Positions 19,548 to 28,985 are shown, counted from the stretch's first letter. The stretch is DNA of 64,000 nt from Alteromonadaceae bacterium (GCA_016765535.1 JAESPQ010000054.1:1-64000), one strand, 5' to 3'. The notes: a model not told the origin generated them from the sequence alone. Program-made: numbers and translations.

Positions 19548-21089
19548 ATGAATAATGACTCAACTTTATGTGATATAGGCTTTATCGGCCTAGGTGTTAT
19601 GGGCAAAAATTTAGTGTTAAATCTTGCTGATAATGGTTATAGCATCGCCGCTTTTGATTTAGATAATGAAAAAGTGTCAGCAATTATCAAGCAAGATGCT
19701 TTGGAAAATACCACAGCTACAGCACGTGTGGTTGCCTGTTCTTCTTACACTGAATTACTCTCTAAATTAAAAACACCACATTTAATTGTGTTATCAGTGC
19801 CTGCTGGTAGCCCCGTAGATCAAGTGTGTGAAAGTTTGATCGCTGCGGGTATTCAAGGCGATGATATTGTGATTGATACTGGTAATAGTTTATGGGTTGA
19901 TACCGTTGCCCGAGAAAAAAGCTATAAAAATAATTTTATCTTTTTTTCTTCTGCTGTTTCTGGTGGTGAAGTGGGCGCACGTTTTGGCCCATCATTAATG
20001 CCAAGCGGCTCTCCTTATGCGTGGACGCGTATCAAACCAATTTGGCAAGCCATTGCGGCAAAAGTTGATGCAAAAACAGGTAAACCGTTAGAGCGCACTA
20101 AAGCAGGAGAAGTGATTAATGAAGGTGAGCCTTGTGCTACTTATATTGGTCCTGCAGGCGCAGGGCATTATGTAAAAATGGTGCACAATGGTATTGAATA
20201 TGCTGATATGCAAATTATTTGTGAAGCCTATCATATGCTGCGCGTCGGCTTAAAGATGTCACCTGCGCAAATTGCTGATATTTTTGCACAATGGAATAAA
20301 GGCGTATTAGATAGTTATTTAATGGAGATATCGGTAGAGGTATTGCGTCATAAAGCACCTGATAGCGAAATTCCTTTAGTCGATCTTATTTTAGATAAAG
20401 CAGGGCAAAAAGGTACCGGATTATGGACAGCAATGAGTAGCCTTGAAGTAGGCTGCCCTGCACCTACTATTGCACAAGCAGTATACGCACGTTCTATTTC
20501 ATCATTTAAGTCATTACGTATCGAAGCCGCAAGTATTTATACCGACACTAATAAGATAGAAATGTCAGCGGAGCAACAAAAAACGTTTATTGATAATTTA
20601 CATGACGCCATTTATTGCGCCAAAATTTGTGCTTACGCACAAGGTTTTCAATTAATGAAACTTGCGGGCAAAGAACATGGTTGGACACTTGATTTTGCGG
20701 GTATTGCTAAAATTTGGCGTGCGGGTTGTATTATTCGTGCGGTATTTTTGCAATCGATCACCGCCGCATATGAGCGTAATGAAAATTTAGAAAACTTACT
20801 GCTTGATGACTATTTTGCTGAGCAGCTTAATAAATATCAACAAAATTGGCGTCAATCGGTTGCTAATGCTACTTTAATGGGCATACCTATTGCGGCTATT
20901 TCATCTTCATTAGCTTATTTTGATACGATGCGAACAGCCGTTTTACCGGCTAATTTATTGCAAGGTCAACGTGATTATTTTGGCGCACATACCTTTGAAC
21001 GTATTGATAAACCTCAGGGTAAAAAATACCATGTAGAATGGTCAAGCGAGCAACGTAAAATTATTGCTATTGAGTCAAACCCAAGTTAA
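19548..21089 (+). CDS. gnd: 6-phosphogluconate dehydrogenase, decarboxylating
   Basis: The 513-aa protein oxidatively decarboxylates 6-phosphogluconate to ribulose-5-phosphate. N-terminal GFIGLGVMGKNLVLNLADNG binds the dinucleotide. The substrate loop is SGGEVGARFGPSLMPSG and the catalytic lysine lies in HYVKMVHNGIEYADMQ. Family members usually read SGGEEGAR and MPGG, so V for E and S for G are small departures. It is longer than E. coli Gnd (468 aa), like the Shewanella form. It competes with Edd for the same substrate. It is transcribed divergently from gapA. Confidence 0.93.
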   Translation: MNNDSTLCDIGFIGLGVMGKNLVLNLADNGYSIAAFDLDNEKVSAIIKQDALENTTATARVVACSSYTELLSKLKTPHLIVLSVPAGSPVDQVCESLIAAGIQGDDIVIDTGNSLWVDTVAREKSYKNNFIFFSSAVSGGEVGARFGPSLMPSGSPYAWTRIKPIWQAIAAKVDAKTGKPLERTKAGEVINEGEPCATYIGPAGAGHYVKMVHNGIEYADMQIICEAYHMLRVGLKMSPAQIADIFAQWNKGVLDSYLMEISVEVLRHKAPDSEIPLVDLILDKAGQKGTGLWTAMSSLEVGCPAPTIAQAVYARSISSFKSLRIEAASIYTDTNKIEMSAEQQKTFIDNLHDAIYCAKICAYAQGFQLMKLAGKEHGWTLDFAGIAKIWRAGCIIRAVFLQSITAAYERNENLENLLLDDYFAEQLNKYQQNWRQSVANATLMGIPIAAISSSLAYFDTMRTAVLPANLLQGQRDYFGAHTFERIDKPQGKKYHVEWSSEQRKIIAIESNPS

Positions 21090-21130
21090 TTTACCAATAT
21101 ATTAAGGTATTAATATTGATAAATTAACAA

Positions 21131-21183
21131 GGTGGGCATTCGTTCCTCATGCTCCACCCTACAGTAGGGTGTATATGCCCACC
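21131..21183. repeat. REP-like nested palindrome downstream of gnd
   Basis: Outer arms ggtgggcat and atgcccacc (9 bp) enclose a second palindrome caccctac-a-gtagggtg. The intervening cgttcctcatgct is unpaired, so the element folds as a two-tier cruciform. GC content is far above the flanks. It resembles REP elements in design. Confidence 0.65.
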
Positions 21184-21217
21184 TCATTAAATTAATACTT
21201 ATTTAGGGATGATAACT

Positions 21218-21592
21218 ATGACCGATCATTATAAACAAACACTGTCACTTGAAGCGTACAAAGTATGCCGTTTAGCGGCAACAGAGCAACCATTTTCAGG
21301 AAAATATAATGATCACTGGCTAACAGGCACTTACCACTGTGCCTGCTGCCAGCAAGCTTTATTTTTATCTAGTACTAAGTTTAATGCCGGTTGTGGTTGG
21401 CCCAGTTTTTATGCAGGTATAGATAAACAAATCAAAGAAATCTCCGATACTGCTCATGGTATGCAACGTGTTGAAATACAATGTATTCATTGCCAGTCTC
21501 ATTTAGGTCATGTTTTTGACGATGGCCCTGCACCAACAGGTAAACGCCACTGTGTTAATTCATTAAGTTTGCAGTTTATTAGCGACAAATAG
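21218..21592 (+). CDS. msrB: Peptide methionine-R-sulfoxide reductase
   Basis: The start is placed at the second ATG (21218, MTDHYKQ), because the Shine-Dalgarno aggga overlaps the first. The product is 124 aa. It reduces methionine-R-sulfoxide residues. Two CxxC pairs (CACC and CIHC) bind zinc. The catalytic Cys lies in RHCVNSLSLQF. GCGWPSFY and GHVFDDGP are family motifs. It has no signal peptide and is cytoplasmic. Confidence 0.95.
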   Translation: MTDHYKQTLSLEAYKVCRLAATEQPFSGKYNDHWLTGTYHCACCQQALFLSSTKFNAGCGWPSFYAGIDKQIKEISDTAHGMQRVEIQCIHCQSHLGHVFDDGPAPTGKRHCVNSLSLQFISDK

Positions 21593-21815
21593 AATTTCAA
21601 ACTACTTTAGTCGAATTTCTATAAATTTATTTTTATTATAAAGTTTGTAAGTGGTGGTGAATTATTACAACTTGCATTACAATATGCGCCGACTATTTCA
21701 TCAAGCATTATTTTATTCATGCTGATTTTAGCAGTACCTTCTTTCTATCGACTGCTGTAAAAATGGATAAAAAATGACTTAACTGTTTAACCCAATTATA
21801 TAAAAGGTTTACTTT

Positions 21816-23267
21816 ATGACTTCTCATCTTGAGAAAAAATATCAAGCTAGCTGGCAAGAACGTCAAACATTTGCTGAAAATATGCAACCGCTTATTGGTC
21901 AACTGTTTAGAAATAAAGGTATCGAAATTGCTATTTATGGTCGTCCATTAGTAAATGCTGATGCTATTGATATTATTAAAGCGCACAAATCAGTGGCTTT
22001 GCATGAAGAAAGTAAATTGCGTTTACGTGAAAGTTTTCCTTTTGTTGAAGCCTTAAGCAAAATGCCATTATCACCTGCACGTATTGATGTGGGTAAACTT
22101 GCTTATCGTTATTTGTTTTTAGGTGGCGCTAATGGTTTATCTATTGAGCAATATTTAGAAAAAGAATTAACTGATATTAGTAAAAATGCTCATCCACAAG
22201 AAGCGCAAGATGTGGTTTTATATGGTTTTGGTCGTATTGGTCGTTTATTAGCTCGTTTATTAATTGAACGTGCAGGCCCTAGCTGTAAATTAAACTTACG
22301 CGCTATTGTATTGCGTCCTAGTAAAGGTGAAGATGATTTAGAAAAACGCGCTAGTTTATTACGTCGTGATTCTGTTCATGGTGCGTTTAACGGTAGTATT
22401 ACTGTAGATAAAGAACATAACGTGATTAAAGCCAATGGCGCTTTTATTCAAGTTATTTATGCTAATTCGCCCAGTGAAATTGATTATACCGCTTATGGTA
22501 TTGAAAATGCGTTAGTCGTTGATAATACTGGTATTTGGACTGACGAAGAGAGTTTAAGTCAACATTTAAAATCTAAAGGTGTTGATAAAGTATTATTAAC
22601 CGCACCAGCTAAAGGTGACATTAAAAATATCGTTTACGGTGTTAATCAAGACATGATTTTAGCGACGGATAAAATCATTTCGGCGGCAAGTTGTACTACT
22701 AATGCCATTACACCAGTGCTTAAAGCATTAAATGATAAATTTGGTATTCGCAATGGTCATGTAGAAACTATTCACTCTTATACTAATGATCAAAACTTAA
22801 TTGATAATTACCATAAATCTCCGCGTCGAGGTCGTAGTGCGCCATTAAATATGGTTATTAGTACCACAGGGGCGGCAAAAGCGGTTGCTAAAGCCTTGCC
22901 TGAATTAAAAGGGTTATTAACGGGCAATGCCATTCGTGTACCAACGCCTAATGTTTCTATGGCGATCATGAACTTAAACTTAAAAGAATCAACGTCAAAA
23001 GAAGAGTTAAATAACTATTTACGCCAAGTATCGTTAGACTCTGATTTACAAAACCAAGTTGATTATACCGCGTCTACAGAAATTGTTTCTACTGACTTAG
23101 TTGGTTCTCGTTATGCTGGTGTAGTTGACTCGCAAGCAACGATTGTTGAGGGCGACCGAGCGGTTTTATACGTATGGTACGATAACGAATTTGGTTATAG
23201 CTGTCAGGTAGTGCGCGTTATGTTAGAAATGGCGGGTATTAACGTACCTACATTACCATTACACTAA
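21816..23267 (+). CDS. Long-form glyceraldehyde-3-phosphate dehydrogenase with N-terminal extension
   Basis: The 483-aa protein has about 125 residues before the GAPDH core. The core starts at VVLYGFGRIGRLLARLLIE and contains the catalytic AASCTTNAITPVLKAL, ISTTGAAKAVAKALPEL and WYDNEFGYSCQVVRVM. The extension (MTSHLEKKYQASWQERQTFA onward) is charged and helical, with no domain I recognise. Such long GAPDHs occur beside the ordinary GapA in Vibrio and Shewanella and are often labelled GapB or Gap2. A gluconeogenic or regulated role is an inference. It is followed by a terminator. Confidence 0.88.
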   Translation: MTSHLEKKYQASWQERQTFAENMQPLIGQLFRNKGIEIAIYGRPLVNADAIDIIKAHKSVALHEESKLRLRESFPFVEALSKMPLSPARIDVGKLAYRYLFLGGANGLSIEQYLEKELTDISKNAHPQEAQDVVLYGFGRIGRLLARLLIERAGPSCKLNLRAIVLRPSKGEDDLEKRASLLRRDSVHGAFNGSITVDKEHNVIKANGAFIQVIYANSPSEIDYTAYGIENALVVDNTGIWTDEESLSQHLKSKGVDKVLLTAPAKGDIKNIVYGVNQDMILATDKIISAASCTTNAITPVLKALNDKFGIRNGHVETIHSYTNDQNLIDNYHKSPRRGRSAPLNMVISTTGAAKAVAKALPELKGLLTGNAIRVPTPNVSMAIMNLNLKESTSKEELNNYLRQVSLDSDLQNQVDYTASTEIVSTDLVGSRYAGVVDSQATIVEGDRAVLYVWYDNEFGYSCQVVRVMLEMAGINVPTLPLH

Positions 23268-23302
23268 TATTTTTCTAATAGCGCATATAAATTTATATTT
23301 TG

Positions 23303-23332
23303 AAAACACGCTACTTTTAGTGTGTTTTTTTT
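23303..23332 (+). terminator. Rho-independent terminator after long-form gap
   Basis: aaaacacgcta-ctt-ttagtgtgtttt forms a stem with a minor internal mismatch, followed by a run of T. Confidence 0.8.
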
Positions 23333-23434
23333 CGCTTAAACTTAGCATAAATTATAGCGTAAAAATTTATCAGTTAAGTAGGGCTGCGTGGTATACTTTG
23401 TGCCTTGTAGAATTTTACTCTTTAACTTACCGCT

Positions 23435-26400
23435 ATGTTACCTCGTTTAGATCATCAAGAATTAGTTACACCGTTATATCAAAAATTTGCCCAACAATTA
23501 AAACAGCAAATACAACCGCAACGCTTTACTGGCGATATAAATATGCAGTACAGCGCGCGTTTAGCGGTGGCTACCGATAACAGTATTTATCAGCAATTAC
23601 CGCAATTAGTATTGCATCCGCGTAGTAAACAAGACATTCAACTTATTACCAAACTCAGTAATGAAGCACAATTTAATGACATTAAATTTAGTGCTCGTGG
23701 TGGCGGTACAGGGACTAATGGACAAAGTTTAACACCCGGTATAGTGGTTGATTTATCTAAATATATGAACCGTATTTTAGAGATCAACGTCGAAGAAAAC
23801 TGGGTTAGAGTTGAAGCTGGGGTGATAAAAGATCAGTTAAATGATTATTTACGTCCTTACGGTTTCTTTTTTTCGCCTGATTTATCTACCAGTAATCGCG
23901 CTACGTTAGGTGGCATGATCAACACCGATGCTTCGGGTCAAGGTTCTTTAGTTTATGGAAAAACCTCAGATCATGTTTTAGCGCTTGAGTCTGTATTAGC
24001 CAATGGTGATTTACTTGCTACGGCAAAAATGACCATAGATGAAGCCAAACAATTGGCTGAGCAAAACACTAGCTATGGCAAAATAGTTAAACAAGTTTTA
24101 AACAGTTGCGCAGATAACCGTGAGTTGATTTTAGCTAAATTTCCCCGTTTAAATCGCTTTTTAACGGGGTACGATCTTGAACATGTGTTTAATGATGACT
24201 TAACTGAGTTTAATTTATCGCGTTTAATTACGGGCTCAGAAGGATCGCTCGCCATTGTGTGTGAAGCCAAGCTTAATTTAACGCCAATCGCCAAAGCAAA
24301 AACCTTGATCAACATTAAATATGATAGTTTTGATTCAGCGTTACGCCATTCTCCCGCATTAGTACAAGCTAAAGCAACCTCAGTAGAAACTATTGATTCT
24401 AAAGTATTAAACCTAGCCCGTGAAGATATTATTTGGCATTCTGTGAGTGACTTAATTACCGATGTTGCTAATAAAACCATGGATGGTATTAACATGGTTG
24501 AATATAACGGTGACAGTGTTACCGTTTTGGCAGAGCAGGTGAGTCAATTAACGGCTCAATTAGATGAAGAAATAGCTACTGAAAAAAATGGCGTTATTGG
24601 TTATCAAGTAACCTCAGACTTAGCCAGTATTGGTCTACTCTATGCTATGCGTAAAAAAGCAGTCGGCTTATTAGGTAATGTTGAAGGTAATAAAAAACCA
24701 TTAGCTTTTGCCGAAGACACTGCGGTGCCACCTGAGCATTTAGCCGACTACATTGGTGAGTTTCGCCGTTTACTCGACAGTTATCATTTAGATTACGGTA
24801 TGTTTGGTCATGTTGATGCGGGGGTTTTACATGTTCGGCCTGCACTTGATATGTGTGATCCCAATCAAGAGAAAATATTACGACAAGTTTCTGACAAAGT
24901 AGTGGCATTAACCGCTAAATATGGCGGTTTAATGTGGGGTGAACATGGTAAAGGTTATCGTAGTGAATATAGTCCTGAATTTTTTGGTGAGACATTATTT
25001 ACTGAATTAAGAAAAATAAAAACTGTCTTTGATCCTTTAAATAAAATGAACCCAGGTAAAATTTGTACACCACTGGTTTTAGATGAAGATGGACAAGACG
25101 TCCAAACAGAAAATTTAGTCTCGGTTGATGATACCAAACGCGGTTTTTATGATCGGCAAATTCCCGTAAAAGTTAAAGACTCTTTTACTGCAGCACTTGA
25201 CTGTAATGGTAATGGCTTGTGCTTTAATTATGATGTTGATAGCCCGATGTGTCCATCAAGTAAGGTTACGCGTGACCGAAGGCAGTCTCCTAAAGGTAGA
25301 GCTAGCTTGATGCGTGAGTGGTTGCGCTTATTAGAACAACGCGGTGTTGATGTACTCACTTTAGAAGAAAAAGTGAGCCATTGGTCGATAAAACGCTTAC
25401 TTGATAAAGTAAAAAACAGTTTAAGTGAACACAATAAAGATGATTTTTCTCATGAAGTGATGGATGCGATGGCGGGTTGTTTAGCCTGTAAAGCTTGTGC
25501 CAGTCAATGTCCTATAAAAGTAGACGTACCTGATTTTAGAGCGCGTTTTCTTAATTTATATTATTCTCGTTATAATCGCCCGTTAAAAGATCACTTAGTG
25601 GCTCATGTAGAAACACTAGCACCCATGATGGCGCTCACCCCAAGCTTAACTAATGCGGTATTGAAAACAGGACTTTATAAAAGTTTTGCTAAAAAAGTAC
25701 TGGGTTATGTCGATACACCGTTATTATCAATACCCACGTTAAAGCAGCAGGTTAATCAGCAAATTAAACAGAAAAATTATCCTGAATTTGATTTAATACA
25801 ACTGCAAAATTTGAGTGATGAAGAACGTCAACAGCAGGTGTTAATTATACAAGATCCCTTTACTACTTATTATGATGCGAACTCAGTCAGTAGCTTAATG
25901 GGCTTAGTTAAAGTGTTAGGTTTTACGCCAATATTAGTGCCGTTTAAACCTAATGGTAAAGCGCAACATGTAAAAGGCTTTTTAACTAAATTTGCTAAAA
26001 CGGCGCAATCGGCTGCTGATTTTTTAAATCAATTACATGCCTTAAATATTCCTATGGTTGGTACCGATGCTTCATTAGTATTGTGTTATCGTGATGAATA
26101 TAAACAAGTATTAGCAGAAAAACGTGGTGATTTTAGCGTGCTATTGGCACATGAATGGTTAGTTAGTGTATTACCGCTGATCAGCATTAAAGCACAGCAA
26201 AAACAAACCATTGATTATCAATTATTTGCCCATTGTACTGAAAAAACCGCCTTGCCTAAAAGTGAAGATCAATGGGTAGAAATCTTTGCTCATTTGGGTT
26301 TATCGTTAACTAAAGTTGCCGTAGGGTGTTGCGGCATGGCAGGAACGTATGGTCATGAAGCGGTAAATTATGATAATTCTAAGCAATTATTTGAAATGAG

Positions 26401-26536
26401 CTGGCAAGCTAAACTAGATAAATTAGCGGCTGAACAAGTGCTGGCAACGGGATTTTCTTGTCGTAGTCAAAGTAAACGCTTTGCGGGCTTACAAGCGCGC
26501 CATCCTGTGGAAGCCTTGCTTGCGGCGTTAAGCTAG
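23435..26536 (+). CDS. ydiJ: YdiJ-type FAD/Fe-S dehydrogenase (D-2-hydroxyglutarate dehydrogenase family)
   Basis: The 1033-aa protein matches E. coli YdiJ (1018 aa). An N-terminal FAD-binding PCMH domain (ARGGGTGTNGQSLTPGIVVD, LGGMINTDASGQGS) is followed by an FAD-oxidase C domain (FGHVDAGVLHVRPAL). Next comes a 4Fe-4S segment, CLACKACASQCPIKVDVPDF. A C-terminal CCG-type domain contains VGCCGMAGTYGHE. YdiJ has been reported as a D-2-hydroxyglutarate dehydrogenase; a related D-2-hydroxyacid substrate is possible. It is a single gene with its own terminator. Confidence 0.9.
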   Translation: MLPRLDHQELVTPLYQKFAQQLKQQIQPQRFTGDINMQYSARLAVATDNSIYQQLPQLVLHPRSKQDIQLITKLSNEAQFNDIKFSARGGGTGTNGQSLTPGIVVDLSKYMNRILEINVEENWVRVEAGVIKDQLNDYLRPYGFFFSPDLSTSNRATLGGMINTDASGQGSLVYGKTSDHVLALESVLANGDLLATAKMTIDEAKQLAEQNTSYGKIVKQVLNSCADNRELILAKFPRLNRFLTGYDLEHVFNDDLTEFNLSRLITGSEGSLAIVCEAKLNLTPIAKAKTLINIKYDSFDSALRHSPALVQAKATSVETIDSKVLNLAREDIIWHSVSDLITDVANKTMDGINMVEYNGDSVTVLAEQVSQLTAQLDEEIATEKNGVIGYQVTSDLASIGLLYAMRKKAVGLLGNVEGNKKPLAFAEDTAVPPEHLADYIGEFRRLLDSYHLDYGMFGHVDAGVLHVRPALDMCDPNQEKILRQVSDKVVALTAKYGGLMWGEHGKGYRSEYSPEFFGETLFTELRKIKTVFDPLNKMNPGKICTPLVLDEDGQDVQTENLVSVDDTKRGFYDRQIPVKVKDSFTAALDCNGNGLCFNYDVDSPMCPSSKVTRDRRQSPKGRASLMREWLRLLEQRGVDVLTLEEKVSHWSIKRLLDKVKNSLSEHNKDDFSHEVMDAMAGCLACKACASQCPIKVDVPDFRARFLNLYYSRYNRPLKDHLVAHVETLAPMMALTPSLTNAVLKTGLYKSFAKKVLGYVDTPLLSIPTLKQQVNQQIKQKNYPEFDLIQLQNLSDEERQQQVLIIQDPFTTYYDANSVSSLMGLVKVLGFTPILVPFKPNGKAQHVKGFLTKFAKTAQSAADFLNQLHALNIPMVGTDASLVLCYRDEYKQVLAEKRGDFSVLLAHEWLVSVLPLISIKAQQKQTIDYQLFAHCTEKTALPKSEDQWVEIFAHLGLSLTKVAVGCCGMAGTYGHEAVNYDNSKQLFEMSWQAKLDKLAAEQVLATGFSCRSQSKRFAGLQARHPVEALLAALS

Positions 26537-26565
26537 CGGGAATAAATAAGCCAATTGATTAAGAC

Positions 26566-26599
26566 AAAAACGGTGAGTTTTACTCGCTCACCGTTTTTA
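26566..26599 (+). terminator. Rho-independent terminator of ydiJ
   Basis: aaaaacggtgag and ctcaccgttttt form a perfect 12-bp stem with a 9-nt loop, ending in T. Confidence 0.88.
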
Positions 26600-26615
26600 T
26601 TGTTACTTATTTTAT

Positions 26616-26805
26616 CATGCCTATGCAGATAACTCAGGAGTCCTTATTTAAGTCGGTAATTCTTCTGTAGGTCGACATTTATGTCGTCAAAGGCAGAATA
26701 AATGACATGAATTGATGGGCTACGTTACATGGATGTAACTTATTCGACAATGCAGGAGATGTCCTGAAGCCCAACAAGTTTACCTGAACCAAGTACATAG
26801 GCATG
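26616..26805. repeat. 190-bp multiply branched palindromic element of unknown function
   Basis: The ends catgcctatg and cataggcatg are perfect 10-bp inverted repeats. Inside, tcagg (26634) can pair with cctga (26783), and ttctg (26663) with cagaa (26694) around the hairpin cgacat-tt-atgtcg. ttgatgggct pairs with agcccaacaa (9 of 10) around two further hairpins, gttacat-gg-atgtaac and cagga-gatg-tcctg. It has no ORF. It lies between the ydiJ terminator and the convergent leucine dehydrogenase gene. The 10-mer gttacttatt occurs on both flanks (26602 and 26814), a possible target duplication. It could be a miniature mobile element or a structured RNA. Confidence 0.6.
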
Positions 26806-26838
26806 TATTTTATAGTTACTTATTAAGTTTTTTAGACG

Positions 26839-27873
26839 CTATTTTCCACCATTAGCGATAATGGCACGTGCCATTTTATCGGCCACTGATCCTGTTGGTT
26901 TATTTTCTTTATCAGCGGTGGTGAAAATAGTCATTAACGTATCATAAATTTCTTCAACTTTTTTGGTTGCCTTATCGACACTGTAGTTTTCTTCAAAGGC
27001 AATATTAATAATGCCACCAGCGTTAATAACATAGTCAGGACAATATAAAATACCTTTTTCAAGTACTGCTTGTCCATGATGTGGTGCGGCTAACTGATTA
27101 TTAGCACAACCCGCAATAATTTTAGCTTTTAAACGCGTTAAAGTATTATCATTAATAGTGGCACCTAATGCACAAGGGGCATAAATATCAACGTCTTGGT
27201 CATATATTTCATCTAAACCAACCACCGTTGCGCCAAGCTCTTTTTCTGCTCTAGTTAAGCTATCTTGATTAATGTCGGTAACAATCAATTGCGCGCCTGC
27301 TTTATGTAGCAATTCACATAAACCATAGCCAACACTACCTAACCCTTGCACCGATACTTTTAGATTAGTTAAATCATCACGATCAAACTTATATTTTACT
27401 GCGGCTTTTATACCTAAAAAGGTGCCTAATGCGGTAAATGGTGAGGGATCGCCACTTTTACCTTCGGTGCCAGTTACAAAAGGCGTTACCGTATTCACAA
27501 TAGCGATATCACCCGTATTAATATTAACGTCTTCAGCGCTAATATAACGGCCATTAACATTGTTAAGTGCTTGGCCAAAGGCTTTAAATAGTGCCTCAGA
27601 TTTAATGGTTTTAGCATCGCCAATGATCACCGACTTACCACCGCCCATCGATAAACCAGCCATCGCATTTTTATAGGTCATACCTTTAGATAAACGTAAA
27701 GCGTCTATTACTGCTTCTTCGTCTGAAGCATAATCCCATAGACGACAACCACCGACGGCAGGACCTAATTTGGTGCTATGTATTGCAATAATTGCTTTTA
27801 AACCTGAGGCTTTATCACTACAAAATACCACTTGTTCATGATCGTCAAAATCTACTAAATCAAACAATGCCAC
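26839..27873 (-). CDS. Leucine dehydrogenase (Glu/Leu/Phe/Val family)
   Basis: The 344-aa protein fits NAD-dependent branched-chain amino acid dehydrogenases, which deaminate leucine, valine and isoleucine to 2-oxo acids. N-terminal LGPAVGGCRLWDYASDEEAV and the catalytic lysine motif MSKGMTYKNAMAG-type region (SKGMTYKNAMAGLSMGGGKS) are present. A Rossmann domain starts at VSVQGLGSVGYGLCELL, and GCANNQLA follows. It is a monocistronic leftward gene; the 515-bp upstream gap gives no obvious operator. Confidence 0.9.
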   Translation of the reverse strand: MALFDLVDFDDHEQVVFCSDKASGLKAIIAIHSTKLGPAVGGCRLWDYASDEEAVIDALRLSKGMTYKNAMAGLSMGGGKSVIIGDAKTIKSEALFKAFGQALNNVNGRYISAEDVNINTGDIAIVNTVTPFVTGTEGKSGDPSPFTALGTFLGIKAAVKYKFDRDDLTNLKVSVQGLGSVGYGLCELLHKAGAQLIVTDINQDSLTRAEKELGATVVGLDEIYDQDVDIYAPCALGATINDNTLTRLKAKIIAGCANNQLAAPHHGQAVLEKGILYCPDYVINAGGIINIAFEENYSVDKATKKVEEIYDTLMTIFTTADKENKPTGSVADKMARAIIANGGK

Positions 27874-28388
27874 TTTAATATCTCCACAAATTGAAGGTAA
27901 ATTTAACGCTTTCGTTATTAAATACGAATTAGCTTAAATTCAGTTGTTGTAAAATTGCCCGCACCATAGCATTAAGCGTATAGTCGAGCTAGTTATTGAT
28001 AAAAATTAACTTGGATAATATTGTGTTTTTTTGTGAACTAAAAAGTACATTGTAAGTATCTAAAAATACTCTTACCATAAAATGATTAACAGTTTTAAAT
28101 TAAAACGTTAGTTAATAATAATTGTTGTTAATATAAAGTCATAAAAATATTACTCGTCATGGTGCTGCAGATGAGTCGCAAAAAAATTTTGCGCAATTAT
28201 TAATTAGTCGCGCAGAAGGCTTGTATGAGTTATCTAACGATAATCGATTATGGGCAAATAGCTAAATCTTATTTGAATGATATAAATCTGACTACATGGT
28301 CAAATTTATTTCATAAATATTTAAGAGCGGTTATAATAGTTTGATACCTTAAAAACTATGTGACCGTTTATATTATTAGGAACGTCCA
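27874..28388. other. 515-bp gap between leucine dehydrogenase and phosphoribosyltransferase genes
   Basis: It must hold the two divergent promoters. The only other content I can support is the short coding remnant at 28137-28265. The rest is AT-rich without clear hairpins. Confidence 0.5.
28137..28265 (+). pseudogene. C-terminal remnant of an unidentified gene
   Basis: An open frame without a usable start reads RHGAADESQKNFAQLLISRA then EGLYELSNDNRLWANS and a TAA. The composition is protein-like (amphipathic, charged), unlike the surrounding AT-rich spacer, and a stop closes the frame just upstream. I do not recognise the parent family. It could be chance, but a decayed gene end is more likely. 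Confidence 0.35.
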
Positions 28389-28946
28389 ATGACTAAACAT
28401 TTTATTACCGCTCAAGAATTACTTGAAGACTCTTTTCGTGTTGCTGCCAAAGTTTATGAAGATGGTTTTCGACCAGATTTTATTATTGGTATTTGGCGAG
28501 GTGGTGCTCCTATTGGTATTGCTGTGCAAGAGTATTTTGATTTTAAAGAAGTAAAAACAGATCATATTGCGGTAAGAACATCGTCTTATTACGGTATTAA
28601 CCAGCAAAGTAAAGAAATTACCGTACATGGTTTACATTATATTATTGAGAATGCTAACGCAGATGATAAATTATTAATTGTTGACGATGTTTTTGATTCT
28701 GGTCGCAGCATTGAAGCGTTAATTGCACAAATAAAAAAACAAACACGTTTAAATATGCCAACTGATGTGCGTATTGCTTGTCCTTGGTATAAACCGACAA
28801 ACTCCAAAGTAGATTTTGCACCTGACTATTATGTGCATGAGTCTGACGAGTGGTTGGTTTTTCCACATGAACTTTCAGGCTTAACAAGTGATGAAATTAA
28901 AGCCGGTAAAAAAGATTTAACTAATATATTAGACTTATTAGTTTAA
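28389..28946 (+). CDS. Phosphoribosyltransferase domain protein (hypoxanthine/purine type)
   Basis: The 185-aa protein carries the PRPP-binding loop LLIVDDVFDSGRS and an N-terminal GIWRGGAPIGIAVQEYF substrate/pyrophosphate loop. This is a type I PRTase of the COG2236 branch, often annotated as hypoxanthine or xanthine phosphoribosyltransferase. It would salvage purine bases to nucleotides. It lies 39 bp before a secreted nucleotide phosphodiesterase and near cdd-deoA, which gives a nucleoside-scavenging context. The exact base is not predictable. Confidence 0.85.
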   Translation: MTKHFITAQELLEDSFRVAAKVYEDGFRPDFIIGIWRGGAPIGIAVQEYFDFKEVKTDHIAVRTSSYYGINQQSKEITVHGLHYIIENANADDKLLIVDDVFDSGRSIEALIAQIKKQTRLNMPTDVRIACPWYKPTNSKVDFAPDYYVHESDEWLVFPHELSGLTSDEIKAGKKDLTNILDLLV

Positions 28947-28985
28947 ACGCTAACCTAATTAATTTAAATAGAGGCTATTTAACCA

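Noticed and set aside
21611-21760. Open frame reading SGGELLQLALQYAPTISSS and FMLILAVPSFYRLL before the long gap gene
   Set aside because: It has no usable start codon and a stop immediately upstream. The hydrophobic pattern is suggestive but too short to call a gene or remnant with confidence.
23320-23580. 86-aa plus-strand ORF before ydiJ
   Set aside because: It overlaps the ydiJ start in another frame, begins inside a terminator and has no family-like features.
24073-24495. 140-aa minus-strand ORF inside ydiJ
   Set aside because: It overlaps well-conserved FAD-domain sequence on the other strand, has no Shine-Dalgarno and no recognisable motif.
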